The notes: generated from the letters alone by a model not told the origin. Counted from the stretch's first letter, positions 10,282 to 19,824 are shown. The stretch is 49,985 nt of DNA from Pseudoxanthobacter soli DSM 19599 (GCA_945898215.1 CAMDHY010000020.1:1-49985); one strand, 5' to 3'. A program made the numbers and translations.

Positions 10282-10784
10282 TCTACGTCTGTTCGCTGAG
10301 CCGCCTCGCCGAGACGGTGGAGCGGTCCGGCGCCCGCCATGTCGTCACGCTGATCAACGAGGGCACGCCGGTGGAGCGGCCGGCAGTGGTGACGCTCGAC
10401 AACCACCTGCGCATCGGCATCAACGACATCGTCGAGGCGGCCGACGGGCTGGTGCTCGCCGGCTCGCCGCACGTCGAGACGCTTCTCGGCTTCGTGCAGC
10501 GCTGGGACCGGGCGGCGCCGCTCGTCATCCACTGCTATGCCGGTATCAGCCGGTCGACGGCGGCCGCCTTCGTCACCGCCTGCGCGCTTGCCCCGCACCG
10601 CGACGAGCGGTCGGTCGCCGAGGCGCTCCGGCGGGCCTCGCCGACGGCGACGCCGAACGCCCGGCTGGTGCGGCTCGCCGACGACCACCTCGGCCGCGAG
10701 GGCCGCATGGTGCGCGCCGTCGACGGCATCGGCCGCGGTGCCTTCGCCGCAGAGGGCGAGCCGTTCGTGCTGGCGCTCGACTGA
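10278..10784 (+). CDS. Tyrosine/dual-specificity-type protein phosphatase
   Basis: A 168-residue cysteine phosphatase with the P-loop HCYAGISRST (C86, R92; HCX5R[ST]) and an upstream Asp-containing segment (DNHLRIGINDI) that could supply the general acid. This short form next to an HD hydrolase is typical of Rhizobiales genomes. It overlaps the preceding gene by 4 nt. The substrate is unknown: protein tyrosine, a phosphoinositide-like molecule or a small phospho-metabolite are all possible. Confidence 0.83.
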   Translation: MIYVCSLSRLAETVERSGARHVVTLINEGTPVERPAVVTLDNHLRIGINDIVEAADGLVLAGSPHVETLLGFVQRWDRAAPLVIHCYAGISRSTAAAFVTACALAPHRDERSVAEALRRASPTATPNARLVRLADDHLGREGRMVRAVDGIGRGAFAAEGEPFVLALD

Positions 10785-10839
10785 GGGGGGCGGGCCTGGA
10801 CCTCCCGGCGCGGATCCGACGCGCCAGACGGAGAGTGCG

Positions 10840-11913
10840 GTGTCAGGAGCGACGTCCAGCCTACGCGGTCCGCTTCTGGGGCTCGGCGCCGCGGCCCTGT
10901 TCGGCGCGAGCACGCCGTTCGCCAAGCTGCTGCTCGACGGTGGCCTCGGGCCGTGGCTGCTCGCCGGCCTGCTCTATCTCGGTGCCGGGCTGGGGCTCGG
11001 CGCGATCCATCTCGTCGGTCGCCTGCGCTCAGGCCCCGTCTCCGAGGCGCCGCTGCGGCGTGCCGACCTGCCGTGGCTGGCGCTGGTGGTGCTGACCGGC
11101 GGTGTCGTCGGTCCCGTGCTGCTGATGGTCGGCCTCACCACCACTTCCGCCTCCAGCGCGGCGCTGCTGCTCAATCTCGAGGGCCTCGCGACGATGGCGA
11201 TCGCCTGGCTGGTGTTTCGCGAGAGCGTCGATCGTCGGCTGCTCATCGGGGCAGCGGCGATCCTCGCAGGCGCCCTCATGCTGTCGTGGCGCGACGGGGG
11301 CGACGGGGCCGGCGGGGTCGGTTTCGGTGCGCTGGCGATCGTCGGCGCCTGCCTCGCCTGGGGCATCGACAACAACCTGACGCGCAAGCTCAGCAGCGCC
11401 GATCCGGTGGCGATCACCATCGTCAAGGGCCTGGCGGCCGGGACCACCAACACGGCGCTCGCCTTCGCCCTCGGCGCTGCGCTGCCGCCGGTGACGACGA
11501 TCGCCGGTGCCGCCGTCGTCGGCTTCCTCGGCTACGGGGTGAGCCTTGTGCTGTTCGTGCTGGCGCTGCGCCACCTCGGAACGGCCCGCAGCGGCGCCTA
11601 TTTCTCGACCGCGCCGTTCATCGGCGCGGCGCTGGCGGTGCCGCTGCTCGGCGACGCGGTGACGCCGCCCCTCGTCGCGGCCGCCGTGCTGATGGCTATC
11701 GGCGTCGTCCTGCACCTGACGGAGCGGCACGAGCACGAGCACGGCCACGAGGAGATGGCGCACGAGCACCGCCACGTCCACGACGAGCACCATCGCCACG
11801 ACCACGGCCCCGACGATCCGCCGGGCGAGCCGCACAGCCACCCGCACCGGCACCGGGCGATGCGCCATCGTCACGCCCACTATCCCGACCTGCACCATCG
11901 CCACACCCACTGA
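10840..11913 (+). CDS. EamA/DMT-family transporter with histidine-rich C-terminal tail
   Basis: A 357-residue inner-membrane protein of the drug/metabolite transporter superfamily. Two EamA repeats of about five helices each fill residues 10-290 (GAAALFGASTPFAKLLL at the start, VVGFLGYGVSLVLFVLALRHL later). After the last helix (about 285-300) comes a tail of about 60 residues with roughly two dozen histidines mixed with Asp/Glu/Arg (HEHEHGHEE, HRHVHDEHHRHDH), ending in HHRHTH. Such tails in other transporters bind Zn, Ni, Co or Cu, so metal export or metal sensing is plausible but unproven. GTG 10840 is chosen for the GGAGAG before it. A hairpin terminator follows. Confidence 0.88.
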   Translation: MSGATSSLRGPLLGLGAAALFGASTPFAKLLLDGGLGPWLLAGLLYLGAGLGLGAIHLVGRLRSGPVSEAPLRRADLPWLALVVLTGGVVGPVLLMVGLTTTSASSAALLLNLEGLATMAIAWLVFRESVDRRLLIGAAAILAGALMLSWRDGGDGAGGVGFGALAIVGACLAWGIDNNLTRKLSSADPVAITIVKGLAAGTTNTALAFALGAALPPVTTIAGAAVVGFLGYGVSLVLFVLALRHLGTARSGAYFSTAPFIGAALAVPLLGDAVTPPLVAAAVLMAIGVVLHLTERHEHEHGHEEMAHEHRHVHDEHHRHDHGPDDPPGEPHSHPHRHRAMRHRHAHYPDLHHRHTH

Positions 11914-11940
11914 GCCGCAGGTGTCCCGCCCACCGACGGA

Positions 11941-11973
11941 AAGGCCCGCCCCGGCGGATCCGGGACGGGCCTT
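11941..11973 (+). terminator. Hairpin terminator after the EamA gene
   Basis: A 14-bp stem with a single mismatch (11941-11954 with 11960-11973), a 5-nt loop and AAGG/CCTT outer bases that make it look bidirectional. There is no long T-run. Confidence 0.6.
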
Positions 11974-12040
11974 CGGGCAATCGGTTGGTGAGCAATCGTC
12001 GGTCGAAACAGAAAAGCGGCGGATCGGAACGGACGGGGGT

Positions 12041-12070
12041 GTCGAAAGTCACCGAAGCGTCGAAAGTCAC
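12041..12070. repeat. Two 12-nt direct repeats upstream of the thioesterase gene
   Basis: GTCGAAAGTCAC occurs at 12041-12052 and again at 12059-12070, 18 nt apart start to start; a partial third copy (GTCGAAA) is at 12002. They lie about 100-125 nt before the GTG at 12167 in a 253-nt intergenic region. Spacing near two helical turns would suit a regulator binding in tandem. No function is known. Confidence 0.5.
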
Positions 12071-12166
12071 TGGGCCTTGGGAGCGAACGAGGCCACCCTA
12101 GGCGGCGACGGCCCGGCCGGCTGTGACGGGCGACACAGGCGAGACGCTTCGAGGAGCAGGACCGTC

Positions 12167-12667
12167 GTGACGACACCAAACGAGCCACCGCCGCCGATGC
12201 TCGACCCCGAGACCATCGCCACCACCAGCGGCCTCGAGCAGCTGCAGGCGATCGCCGACGGCCGCATCGCCTCGCCGGCGATGGCGGTGACGCTCGGCTA
12301 CCGCCTGACCGAGGTGGAGCACGGGCGCGCCGTGTTCACCGGCACGCCCAACCAGGCGGTGCTCAACCCGATGGGGGCGGTGCACGGCGGCTGGGCGGCG
12401 ACGCTGCTCGATTCGGCGCTCGCCTGCGCCGTCCACTCGACGCTGGCGCCGGGGCAGACCTATACGACGGTGGAGATGAAGGTGAACTACACCCGCGCCA
12501 TCCGGGCGGGAATGCGGCTCGTCTGCGAGGGCCGCGTCGTCCACCGCGGCAGCCGGCTCGCCACCGCCGAGGGGACGCTGAAGGACGAGGCCGGCAAGCT
12601 CTACGCCCACGGGACGGAGACCTGCATGATCTTCGCCGCGACGGAGGGGCACCCGGCGCGTGGGTGA
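12167..12667 (+). CDS. PaaI-family hotdog thioesterase
   Basis: A 166-residue acyl-CoA thioesterase of the hotdog fold. The core motif NPMGAVHGGWAATLLDSALACAVHS carries the HGG turn and the Asp/Ser region used for catalysis, followed by TTVEMKVNYTRAI and a C-terminal EGRVVHRGSRLATAEGTLKDEAGKL strand pair, all standard for PaaI/YbgC-like enzymes. The GTG start at 12167 has GAGGAG at 12151-12156; the long upstream extension of this frame is not credible. It is monocistronic in appearance. The substrate is unknown, most likely an aryl- or medium-chain acyl-CoA. Confidence 0.88.
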   Translation: MTTPNEPPPPMLDPETIATTSGLEQLQAIADGRIASPAMAVTLGYRLTEVEHGRAVFTGTPNQAVLNPMGAVHGGWAATLLDSALACAVHSTLAPGQTYTTVEMKVNYTRAIRAGMRLVCEGRVVHRGSRLATAEGTLKDEAGKLYAHGTETCMIFAATEGHPARG

Positions 12668-12727
12668 GGCCTCACGCAAGGGGGGACGCGGAGGAGGGTC
12701 GATCACGGATCGATCACCCGACCGTCA

Positions 12728-12756
12728 TTGGCGCGGCGCGGACAGCACCCTAGTCT
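12728..12756 (+). promoter_or_regulatory. Putative sigma-70 promoter of the 12783 gene
   Basis: TTGGCG (12728-12733), a 17-nt spacer and TAGTCT (12751-12756), 27 nt before the ATG at 12783. Partial match to -35/-10 elements; inferred from pattern. Confidence 0.4.
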
Positions 12757-12782
12757 GGTGGCGCAACCAACGTGAGGGTCAG

Positions 12783-13265
12783 ATGCAATTCCTGCTTGCC
12801 ACCGTCGGCGCTGTCGTCGCCGGCGTCGTGCTCTCCGGCCCGACCTCTCCGGCCGCCGCGGAGCCGCTGCTCGTGTCGCCGTCCGCGCCGCAGGAAACGA
12901 TCGGCAAGGCCGCGGCGGGCGAGCCGAAGCCCTATCGAAGCGAGCTCGTCAGCGACTGTGGCGCCAGCCAGTGCATCCTCGACTTCGGTAAGAAGCAGAA
13001 GGCGCGGACGCTGTCGCTGGTGAACTGCGCGGCGGCCGTCCCCAACGGTGTCGCCATCGTGGGCGAGGTCCGGCTGAGCGATCCGGAGGCCGTGGTCGGC
13101 TACATGGGCCAGATCTCGAAAGCCCTCGCGGGAACGGTGGAGTACACTGTCTACGAGTATGACCACCGTGCGGTGGTGGCGGGCGGCCGGAGGCTGACGG
13201 TGGTCGTCAGCGCCACCAGTCCGATGACCGCCATGCGCTGCATTATCGACGGCACCATCGACTAG
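12783..13265 (+). CDS. Small exported protein of unknown function
   Basis: A 160-residue protein that I do not recognise. Residues 1-27 are a Sec signal peptide (MQFLLATVGAVVAGVVLSG, SPAAA cleavage site). The mature part has cysteines in DCGASQCILDFGKKQKARTL, one in SLVNCAA and one near the end (MRCIIDGTID), four in all, so two disulfides are possible. Strands alternate, suggesting a beta-sandwich. The ATG at 12783 follows GTGAGGGTCAG. It ends 9 nt from the end of the convergent reductase gene, leaving no room for a terminator between them. Confidence 0.75.
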   Translation: MQFLLATVGAVVAGVVLSGPTSPAAAEPLLVSPSAPQETIGKAAAGEPKPYRSELVSDCGASQCILDFGKKQKARTLSLVNCAAAVPNGVAIVGEVRLSDPEAVVGYMGQISKALAGTVEYTVYEYDHRAVVAGGRRLTVVVSATSPMTAMRCIIDGTID

Positions 13266-13274
13266 GCGCGGCCC

Positions 13275-14273
13275 TCAGCCGCCGACCTCGACGACGATGC
13301 GCCCGCGGACCTTGCCGGCGAGGATGTCCGGGGCGGTGGCGATGACGGCGTCGAGCGGCAGCGTCGTCGTCATGGCGGCGAGCTTGGCGCGGTCGAGGTC
13401 GGTGGCGAGGCGGTCCCACGCCTCGCGGCGGCGCGTCACCGGCGCCATGACGGAATCGATGCCGAGCAGCGACACGCCGCGCAGGATGAACGGCGCCACC
13501 GAGGACGGCAGGTCCATGCCGCCGGCGAGCCCGCACGCCGCCACCGCGCCGCCGTAGCGGGTGGAGGCGAGCACGTTCGCCAGCGTGTGGCTGCCGACCG
13601 AATCGACGCCGCCGGCCCAGCGCTCCTTGGCGAGCGGGCGGGCGGGCTGGGAGAGCTCGGCCCGGTCGATGATCTCGGAGGCGCCGAGGCCCTTCAGATA
13701 GTCCGCCTCCTCGGTCCGGCCGGTCGACGCGATCACCGTGAAGCCGAGGCCGGCGAGGAGCGCGATCGCCACCGAGCCGACGCCGCCGGCCGCCCCCGTC
13801 ACCACCACCGGACCGCTCGCCGGCGTCAGGCCAGTGCGCTCGAGCGCCAGCACGGCGAGCATGGCCGTGTAGCCGGCGGTGCCGATCGCCATCGTCTCGG
13901 CGGCGGTGAGGCCCTCGGGGGCGGCGAGCAGCCACTCCTTGCGGACGCGGGCACGGCCGGCATATCCGCCCATGTGAGTCTCGCCGACGCCCCAGCCGTT
14001 GAGGATGACCGGGTCGCGCTTCTGGAACGAGGAGCACGCCGAGGTGACGATGGTACCGGCGAGGTCGATGCCGGGAATCATCGGGAAGCGCCGCACCACC
14101 GGCGCCTTGCCGGTGACGGCGAGGCCGTCCTTGTAGTTGATGGTGGAGTGGCTGACGGCGACGGTGACGTCGCCCTCCATCAGGTCGGCGAGGCCGAGCT
14201 CGACGAGTTCGGCCGGCCGCTGCTGCTTCGTCGCCTCGTCGCGGGTGACGAGGATCGCCTTGAAACGCTCCAC
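13275..14273 (-). CDS. MDR-family quinone/acryloyl-CoA-type oxidoreductase (AcuI/YhdH-like)
   Basis: A 332-residue zinc-independent medium-chain reductase. The N-terminus [10 protein letters not shown], the catalytic-domain segment [35 protein letters not shown] and the NAD(P)H-binding motif [22 protein letters not shown] are characteristic of the YhdH/AcuI group; AcuI reduces acryloyl-CoA to propionyl-CoA. The GTG at 14273 is chosen over an ATG further upstream because GGGAGG precedes it and it gives the normal family start. It lies 79 nt downstream of the MFS gene on the same strand, with a G+C hairpin (14295-14321) between them. Confidence 0.88.
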   Translation of the reverse strand: MERFKAILVTRDEATKQQRPAELVELGLADLMEGDVTVAVSHSTINYKDGLAVTGKAPVVRRFPMIPGIDLAGTIVTSACSSFQKRDPVILNGWGVGETHMGGYAGRARVRKEWLLAAPEGLTAAETMAIGTAGYTAMLAVLALERTGLTPASGPVVVTGAAGGVGSVAIALLAGLGFTVIASTGRTEEADYLKGLGASEIIDRAELSQPARPLAKERWAGGVDSVGSHTLANVLASTRYGGAVAACGLAGGMDLPSSVAPFILRGVSLLGIDSVMAPVTRRREAWDRLATDLDRAKLAAMTTTLPLDAVIATAPDILAGKVRGRIVVEVGG

Positions 14274-14294
14274 CGGCCGGCCTCCCGATTGTTC

Positions 14295-14321
14295 CCTCGC
14301 CGCGATCTGAGCGCGGCGGGG
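14295..14321 (-). terminator. Hairpin between the MFS and reductase genes
   Basis: An inverted repeat of about 10 bp (CGCCGCG at 14298-14304 with CGCGGCG at 14312-14318, extended outward by C-G and T-G pairs), 7-nt loop. There is no T-run on the minus strand, so it may be an RNA-stability or attenuation structure instead of a true terminator. Confidence 0.3.
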
Positions 14322-14352
14322 GCCTCGGCGCAAGGGCCTCGGGCGCGAGTCG

Positions 14353-15600
14353 TCAGGCGGTGCGCAGACGAGCGACGGGCGCCTCGCTGATCGGCCAGTG
14401 GACCGCCGCCGCGAAGACGCCGAGGCCGATCGAGATGTACCAGACGATGTCGTAGGAGCCGGTCTGGTCGTAGAGGCGGCCGCCGAGCCAGACGCCGAGG
14501 AAGGCGCCGATCTGGTGGGAGAAGAACACGAAGCCGAACAGGGTCGCCATGTAGCGCGGGCCGAACATCACGGCGACGAGGCCGGAGGTGAGCGGCACCG
14601 TCGACAGCCAGAGCAGGCCCATCGCGGCGGCGAAGACGAGCACGCTCGCCGGCGACACCGGCACGAGAATGAACAGCAGGATCACCACCGAGCGGGCGAG
14701 GTAGATGAAGGCGAGCGACTTCTGCTTCGGCAGCCTCTGGCCGAGGAAGCCGGCGGCGAGCGAGCCGACGATGTTGAACAGGCCGATGAGGGCGATCGCC
14801 CAGGCCCCCCACCCCGGGGCGAGGCCCATGTCGGCGATGAACGGCGGCAGGTGGGTGGTGATGAAGGCGACGTGGAAACCGCAGACGAAGAAGCCGATGA
14901 CGAGCAGCACGTAGGAGCCGTGGCCGAAGGCCTCGCGCATCGCCTGCGGGATCGACTGCGCCGGACCGGCGTAGGTGTCTGCGCGGCCGCGCAGGGCGGT
15001 GGCGAGCGGGATGATCGCCAGCATGCCGACGCCGAGGATGATCAGCGCCGTGTCCCAGCCGAAGGTGTTGATGAGGGCGAGGCCGAGCGGGGCGAACAGG
15101 AACTGGCCGAGGGAGCCGGCGGCGGTGCCGATTCCGAAGGCGATCGAGCGCTTCTCCGGGGTCACGGCGCGGCCGAAGGCGGCGAGCACGATCGAGAACG
15201 AGGCGGCGGCGAGGCCGAGGCCGAGGAAGACGCCGAGGAAGAGCTGCAGCATCAGCCCGGAGGTAACCGAGGCGGTGCCGATCAGGCCGATGGCGTAGAG
15301 GATGGCGCCGGCGACGAGGACACGGCCGGTGCCATAGCGGTCGGCGACCATGCCGGCGATCGGCTGGCCGGCACCCCACAAAAGGTTCTGGATGGCGATG
15401 GCGAGCGCCGCCACCTCGCGCGACCAGCCGCGCGCCTCGATCATCGGCGTGAAGAACAGCCCGAGCGCCGAGCGCGGGCCGAAAGACAGGATGGCGATCA
15501 GGCAGCCGGCGCCGATGATGAAGGGCAGCGCGTGGGCGGCCATGGCGACCGGGGTCGCTTGGCCGCCGGAGGCAGCCGGCTTCGACGGGGACGCGGGCAT
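14353..15600 (-). CDS. MFS transporter
   Basis: A 415-residue, 12-helix major facilitator. The loop 2-3 signature is present as [16 protein letters not shown], the N-terminal half has [19 protein letters not shown] (like the OFA/monocarboxylate-type branch) and the C-terminal half [24 protein letters not shown]. The family exchanges small organic acids, but the substrate cannot be read here. It precedes the AcuI-like reductase on the same strand, so a shared organic-acid role is possible but unproven. Confidence 0.9.
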   Translation of the reverse strand: MPASPSKPAASGGQATPVAMAAHALPFIIGAGCLIAILSFGPRSALGLFFTPMIEARGWSREVAALAIAIQNLLWGAGQPIAGMVADRYGTGRVLVAGAILYAIGLIGTASVTSGLMLQLFLGVFLGLGLAAASFSIVLAAFGRAVTPEKRSIAFGIGTAAGSLGQFLFAPLGLALINTFGWDTALIILGVGMLAIIPLATALRGRADTYAGPAQSIPQAMREAFGHGSYVLLVIGFFVCGFHVAFITTHLPPFIADMGLAPGWGAWAIALIGLFNIVGSLAAGFLGQRLPKQKSLAFIYLARSVVILLFILVPVSPASVLVFAAAMGLLWLSTVPLTSGLVAVMFGPRYMATLFGFVFFSHQIGAFLGVWLGGRLYDQTGSYDIVWYISIGLGVFAAAVHWPISEAPVARLRTA

Positions 15601-15684
15601 TAGGAGCCTTTCGCAGGGGCGGCCGCGGGGCGGTGGCCGGCAGGCGCGAAAGCGACGTTACTCTGATTGGTCGCCGATCTCACA

Positions 15685-17610
15685 TCAATAAATTTGATGA
15701 TCTGGCCGAGGAGGCAGGTTGGCCTTCCAGACCCCGTCCGCCACCTTCTTCCGCAGCACCTCCGCTGGGGCCGGCCGAGCGAACAGGTAACCCTGCGCGT
15801 GCGTGCAACGCATCGTCCGCAGCCTCGCTGCTTCCTTCCCGGTCTCGACCCCCTCGGCGACGACCGCCATGCCGAGCCGACGGCCGATGTCGATCATCGT
15901 CTCGACGACGACGGCGCTGGCGGAGTCCGCCAGCATGGCCGAGACGAAGCTCCTGTCGATCTTGATGACGTCGACCGGGAAGTGGGTCAGGTGGGTAAGC
16001 GATGCGAAGCCGGTGCCGAAATCGTCGAGGGCGAGAAGGACGCCGCGCGCGCGCAAACCATTGATGGTGTGGCCGACGATCGTATCGTCGATGTCCATCA
16101 TCGCCTTCTCGGTGACCTCGAGGACGAGCAGATCGAGCGGCACCTCGTAGCGCGAGAAGATGCGCACGATGCGGGATTCGAGATCGCCACGCTCGATGTC
16201 TGCGGTGGAGACGTTGAGGCCGAACAACAGGGGCGGCAGGCCCTGATCGCGCCAACGGCGCATCTCCGCGGCGATCTCGTTGAGCATCTGGCCGGTGAGA
16301 TCGTGGGTGATCTTCGGATCCGACAATGCCTGATGGAAGTCCTTCGCCTGCACCACCTCGCCGTCGGGGGTCACCATGCGGGCGAGCGCCTCGGCGCCGT
16401 TGATCTCGCCGGTGGCGAGGTCGAACACCGGCTGGAAGTAGGGGACGATGCGGCCCTCGCGCAGGGCGTTGCCGACAGCGCGAACGGCATTCGCGCGTGC
16501 GCCGGAGATTTCGCGGAACTCCTCGCGAAACTTCAGGAAGCCGCCGCGATGGGTGCGCTTCGCCTTCTCCAGGGCGAGGTCGGCGTTCTGGCAGAGGATG
16601 TCGGCGTCGTCGCCGTCCTCCCCCTGCAGGACGCTTCCGACGGTGACGTGCAGCGGAAGCGTCTGGCCGTCCGTGACGAAAGGCGCCGCGATGAGCCGGA
16701 GCAAACGCTGCGCGGCAGCGGCGAGCCGGCGGCTGTTCGGGCAGTCGGCGACGAGGACGGCGAATTCGTCGCCGCCGAGACGGAAGGCAAGGCCCGGCAT
16801 GCGCGCATCACCGAGGCGGCGCGCCAGTTCGACGATGACGGCGTCGCCGGCGTCGTGGCCGAGCGTGTCGTTGGTTGCTTTCAGGCCGTCGATGTCGAAC
16901 AAGAGCAGCCCGGTCCGCGTCCCAGCCGCAGCAACGCAGATGCGCAGGACTTCGAGGAAGCGGCTGCGGTTCGGCAGGCCGGTGAGCACGTCGTAGTAGG
17001 CGAGCCGGTGATTGCGCGACCAGATCTGGTCGTGCTCGATGGCGATGGCGCAGAGATGGACGCAGGCCTGCACGATCTGCCGCTGCTGGTCGTCGGAGCC
17101 GCGTCGCTGCCGGCTGTAGAAGGCGAAGGTGCCGACGACGCGCCCGTCGCGGGCGACGATCGGCGTCGACCAGCACGAGACGATGCCGTGCGGCAGGACC
17201 GCGTCACGGTAGGCGGCCCAGAGCGGATCGCTGGCGATGTCGACGACCTCGACCTCCTGCGCGAAGTGGGCCGCGGTGCCGCAGGAGCCCACCGCCGGGC
17301 CGACCGCGAGCCCGTTGAAGGCCGTCTCGAACTCCATCGGCAGCGAGGGGCAGGCGAGATGGTGCAGACGCCGGTCGCCGTCCACGGTCAGGATGGAGAC
17401 GAGGGCGCCCGGGACGAGAGCCTCGACCCGCCGGCAGAGCAGCGCCGCCACGTCGGCGAGAGGCTGGCCGGAGGCGACAGCCTCGAGGATCTCGTTCTGC
17501 AGCCGTAGCAGCGCCTCGAAGGACGCGACGTGGACATGCGCACCGGCGATCGGACGCTCCACGCCGGCCTTCGCCTGGCTGGCCGCGGCAGCGTCGAGAC
17601 TGCACCCCAT
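15685..17610 (-). CDS. GAF-GGDEF-EAL cyclic-di-GMP signalling protein
   Basis: A 641-residue cytoplasmic protein without membrane segments. A GAF sensor domain is at about residues 30-195 (LVPGALVSILTVDGDRRL, GSCGTAAHF, CWSTPIVARDGRVVGTFAFY). A GGDEF domain at about 205-365 has an intact active site (RLGGDEFAVLVAD) and the DVLTGLPNRSRF start. An EAL domain at about 385-635 has GAEALARM, the metal-binding DDFGTGFASLTHL and VTEKAMMD. Both catalytic motifs are preserved, so it could make and/or degrade c-di-GMP in response to a GAF ligand. It lies between uvrC and the MFS gene on the minus strand and appears independent. Confidence 0.94.
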   Translation of the reverse strand: MGCSLDAAAASQAKAGVERPIAGAHVHVASFEALLRLQNEILEAVASGQPLADVAALLCRRVEALVPGALVSILTVDGDRRLHHLACPSLPMEFETAFNGLAVGPAVGSCGTAAHFAQEVEVVDIASDPLWAAYRDAVLPHGIVSCWSTPIVARDGRVVGTFAFYSRQRRGSDDQQRQIVQACVHLCAIAIEHDQIWSRNHRLAYYDVLTGLPNRSRFLEVLRICVAAAGTRTGLLLFDIDGLKATNDTLGHDAGDAVIVELARRLGDARMPGLAFRLGGDEFAVLVADCPNSRRLAAAAQRLLRLIAAPFVTDGQTLPLHVTVGSVLQGEDGDDADILCQNADLALEKAKRTHRGGFLKFREEFREISGARANAVRAVGNALREGRIVPYFQPVFDLATGEINGAEALARMVTPDGEVVQAKDFHQALSDPKITHDLTGQMLNEIAAEMRRWRDQGLPPLLFGLNVSTADIERGDLESRIVRIFSRYEVPLDLLVLEVTEKAMMDIDDTIVGHTINGLRARGVLLALDDFGTGFASLTHLTHFPVDVIKIDRSFVSAMLADSASAVVVETMIDIGRRLGMAVVAEGVETGKEAARLRTMRCTHAQGYLFARPAPAEVLRKKVADGVWKANLPPRPDHQIY

Positions 17611-17721
17611 GATACCCTGTCTCCCCGCAGAGGGGTCGCGACGATGCTACGGCAGCCGGCCCGCCCGCACCAGTGGTCCATTGGCACCAAAGACACCGAA
17701 CGGCGCGGCAATCGCGGGTTC

Positions 17722-17742
17722 GCACGCCCGTGCGGGGCGTGC
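17722..17742 (-). terminator. Possible hairpin terminator after uvrC
   Basis: GCACGCCC (17722-17729) pairs perfectly with GGGCGTGC (17735-17742) over a 5-nt loop, just beyond the uvrC stop on the minus strand. There is no T-run, so termination is uncertain. The 142-nt gap 17611-17752 also holds the upstream region of the GGDEF-EAL gene. Confidence 0.35.
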
Positions 17743-17752
17743 CGGACCGCCC

Positions 17753-19789
17753 TCAGCCACGCCCTTCGTGGAAGTGCGCATGGATGGCGCGCGCCAGGCT
17801 TTCCGAGACGCCGGCCACCGCCTGCAGGTCCTCGACGCCGGCCCGCGCGATCGCCTTCGCCGTGCCGAAGTGGCGCAGCAGCGCCCGCTTGCGGGTCGGG
17901 CCGATGCCGGCGACTTCGTCGAGCGGATTGGCGACGAGTTCCTTCGAGCGGCGGGCGCGGTGGGTGCCGATGGCGAAGCGGTGCGCCTCGTCGCGCAGGC
18001 GCTGGATGAAATAGAGCACCGGGTCGCGGATCGGCAGGCGGAACGGCTGGCGGCCGGGGATGTGGAAGGTCTCGCGACCGGCGTCGCGGTCGGCGCCCTT
18101 GGCCACGCCGACCAGCGGCAGGTCGGCGATACCGAGTTCGGCGAGAACGGTCTGGGCGGCGGTGAGTTGGCCGGCGCCGCCGTCGATCAGCACGAGGTCG
18201 GGCCACGGGCGGACCGCCTCGGCGCTCGCCTCGGTCTCTGCCTCGTCCGCATGGTCCGTGGTCGCCGCACCGGCCGCGGCGTCCGGACGCGGGCCGGCCT
18301 CCTTCAGGAGGCGGGCGAAGCGGCGCGTCAGCACCTCGCGCATCATGCCGAAATCGTCGCCGGGCGTGAGGTCGGTCGAGCGGATGTTGAAGGTGCGGTA
18401 CTGCCCCTTCACGAAGCCCTCGGGACCGGCGACGACCATCGCCCCGACGGCGTTCGTCCCCATGATGTGGGAGTTGTCGTAGACCTCGATGCGGCGCGGC
18501 GGGCCTGCGAGCCCGAAGGCACCGGCGAGGCCCTCGAGCAGCGCCGTCTGGCTGGACGTCTCGGCGAGGCGGCGACCGAGCGCCTCGCGGGCGTTGGTCA
18601 GCGCGTGGTCGACGAGGTCGCGCTTCTCGGAACGCTGCGGCGTGGCGATCTCCACCCGGCGGCCGGCCCGCTCCGACAGCGCCTCGGCGAGCAGCACCTG
18701 TTCGGGAAGGGCGTGGGAGACCAGCACGAGCCGCGGCACCGGCTTGTCGTCGTAGAACTGCGCGACGAAGCTCTCCAGCACCTCGGCCGGCTCGAGCGTG
18801 GGGTCGGCCTTCGGGAAGTAGCCGTGGTTGCCCCAGTTCTGGCCGGTGCGGAAGAAGAACACCTGGATCGCCGTCTGGCCGCCTTCCTGGTGGAGGGCAA
18901 AGACGTCCGCCTCCTCGACGCCGCGCGGGTTGATGCCCTGGTGGGCGGAGACGTGCGACAGCGCCGCGAGGCGGTCGCGGTAGACGGCGGCGCGCTCGAA
19001 GTCGAGATCGGCCGAGGCCGCCTCCATGGCCGTGGCGAGTTCCGATTTTACCGCCGCGCTGCGGCCGGTGAGGAACGCGCGCGCCTCCCGCACGAGCTCG
19101 CCATAGGCCGGAAGGTCGACCTCGCCCGTGCAGGGGGCGGCGCAGCGCTTGATCTGGTGGAGCAGGCACGGCCGCGTCCGGCTCGCATAGACCGCGTCGG
19201 TGCAGGAGCGGATGAGGAAGGCCTTCTGCAGGGCATTGATCGTCCGCCCGACCGCGCCGGCCGAGGCGAAGGGGCCGAAATAGTCGCCCTTGCGGTTGCG
19301 CGCGCCGCGGTGCTTGAGGATCTGCGGCGCCTCGTGGTCGCCGGTGATCAGGATGTAGGGAAACGACTTGTCGTCGCGCAAAAGCACGTTGAAGCGCGGG
19401 CGTAGGCGCTTGATGAGGTTCGCCTCGAGCAGCAGCGCCTCGGTCTCGGTACGGGTGGAGACGAACTCCATCGCCGCCGTCGCCTGCACCATGCGCAGGA
19501 TACGGGTCGAGACGTTGATCGGGCGGGCATAGGAGGCGACGCGCTTCTTCAGGCTGCGCGCCTTGCCGACATAGAGGACGTCGCCCTTGGCGTCGATCAT
19601 GCGGTAGACGCCGGGGCCGTTCGGCAGCCGCTTGACGATCTCGGCGATCACCTCGACGCCGCGGCGCACCGGCCCCGCCGCCGCCTCGCCGAGCGTCGTC
19701 CCGGGCGCCTCGACCGGATCGGTGGCGGGATCGGCGGAGGGAACGGCCGGGAGGTCGGCGGGATCGGGAACGGGGGTCGGGTCGGTCAT
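17753..19789 (-). CDS. uvrC: Excinuclease ABC subunit C
   Basis: A 678-residue UvrC, the dual-incision nuclease of nucleotide excision repair. After a Pro/Asp/Ala-rich extension of about 48 residues, the GIY-YIG nuclease starts at [22 protein letters not shown] cysteine-rich segment ([15 protein letters not shown]), the UVR motif region ([16 protein letters not shown]), the RNase H-like nuclease ([30 protein letters not shown]) and the C-terminal helix-hairpin-helix ([20 protein letters not shown]) follow. An acidic Ala/Glu-rich insert of about 30 residues lies between the two halves of the RNase H-like part, as often in alphaproteobacteria. It is 35 nt downstream of the SDR gene. Confidence 0.97.
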   Translation of the reverse strand: MTDPTPVPDPADLPAVPSADPATDPVEAPGTTLGEAAAGPVRRGVEVIAEIVKRLPNGPGVYRMIDAKGDVLYVGKARSLKKRVASYARPINVSTRILRMVQATAAMEFVSTRTETEALLLEANLIKRLRPRFNVLLRDDKSFPYILITGDHEAPQILKHRGARNRKGDYFGPFASAGAVGRTINALQKAFLIRSCTDAVYASRTRPCLLHQIKRCAAPCTGEVDLPAYGELVREARAFLTGRSAAVKSELATAMEAASADLDFERAAVYRDRLAALSHVSAHQGINPRGVEEADVFALHQEGGQTAIQVFFFRTGQNWGNHGYFPKADPTLEPAEVLESFVAQFYDDKPVPRLVLVSHALPEQVLLAEALSERAGRRVEIATPQRSEKRDLVDHALTNAREALGRRLAETSSQTALLEGLAGAFGLAGPPRRIEVYDNSHIMGTNAVGAMVVAGPEGFVKGQYRTFNIRSTDLTPGDDFGMMREVLTRRFARLLKEAGPRPDAAAGAATTDHADEAETEASAEAVRPWPDLVLIDGGAGQLTAAQTVLAELGIADLPLVGVAKGADRDAGRETFHIPGRQPFRLPIRDPVLYFIQRLRDEAHRFAIGTHRARRSKELVANPLDEVAGIGPTRKRALLRHFGTAKAIARAGVEDLQAVAGVSESLARAIHAHFHEGRG

Positions 19790-19824
19790 CGCTCACACGG
19801 CCGCCGGGGCGGCGGCGGGTCGTC

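Noticed and set aside
12026-12050. GGAAC-type general-stress (EcfG) promoter upstream of the thioesterase
   Set aside because: No CGTT-like -10 occurs at 16-17 nt; spacing and sequence do not fit.
15685-15707. AT-rich, partly palindromic stretch as a regulator site for the MFS gene
   Set aside because: It is the coding end of the GGDEF-EAL gene (last codons and stop), so the composition has a simpler explanation.
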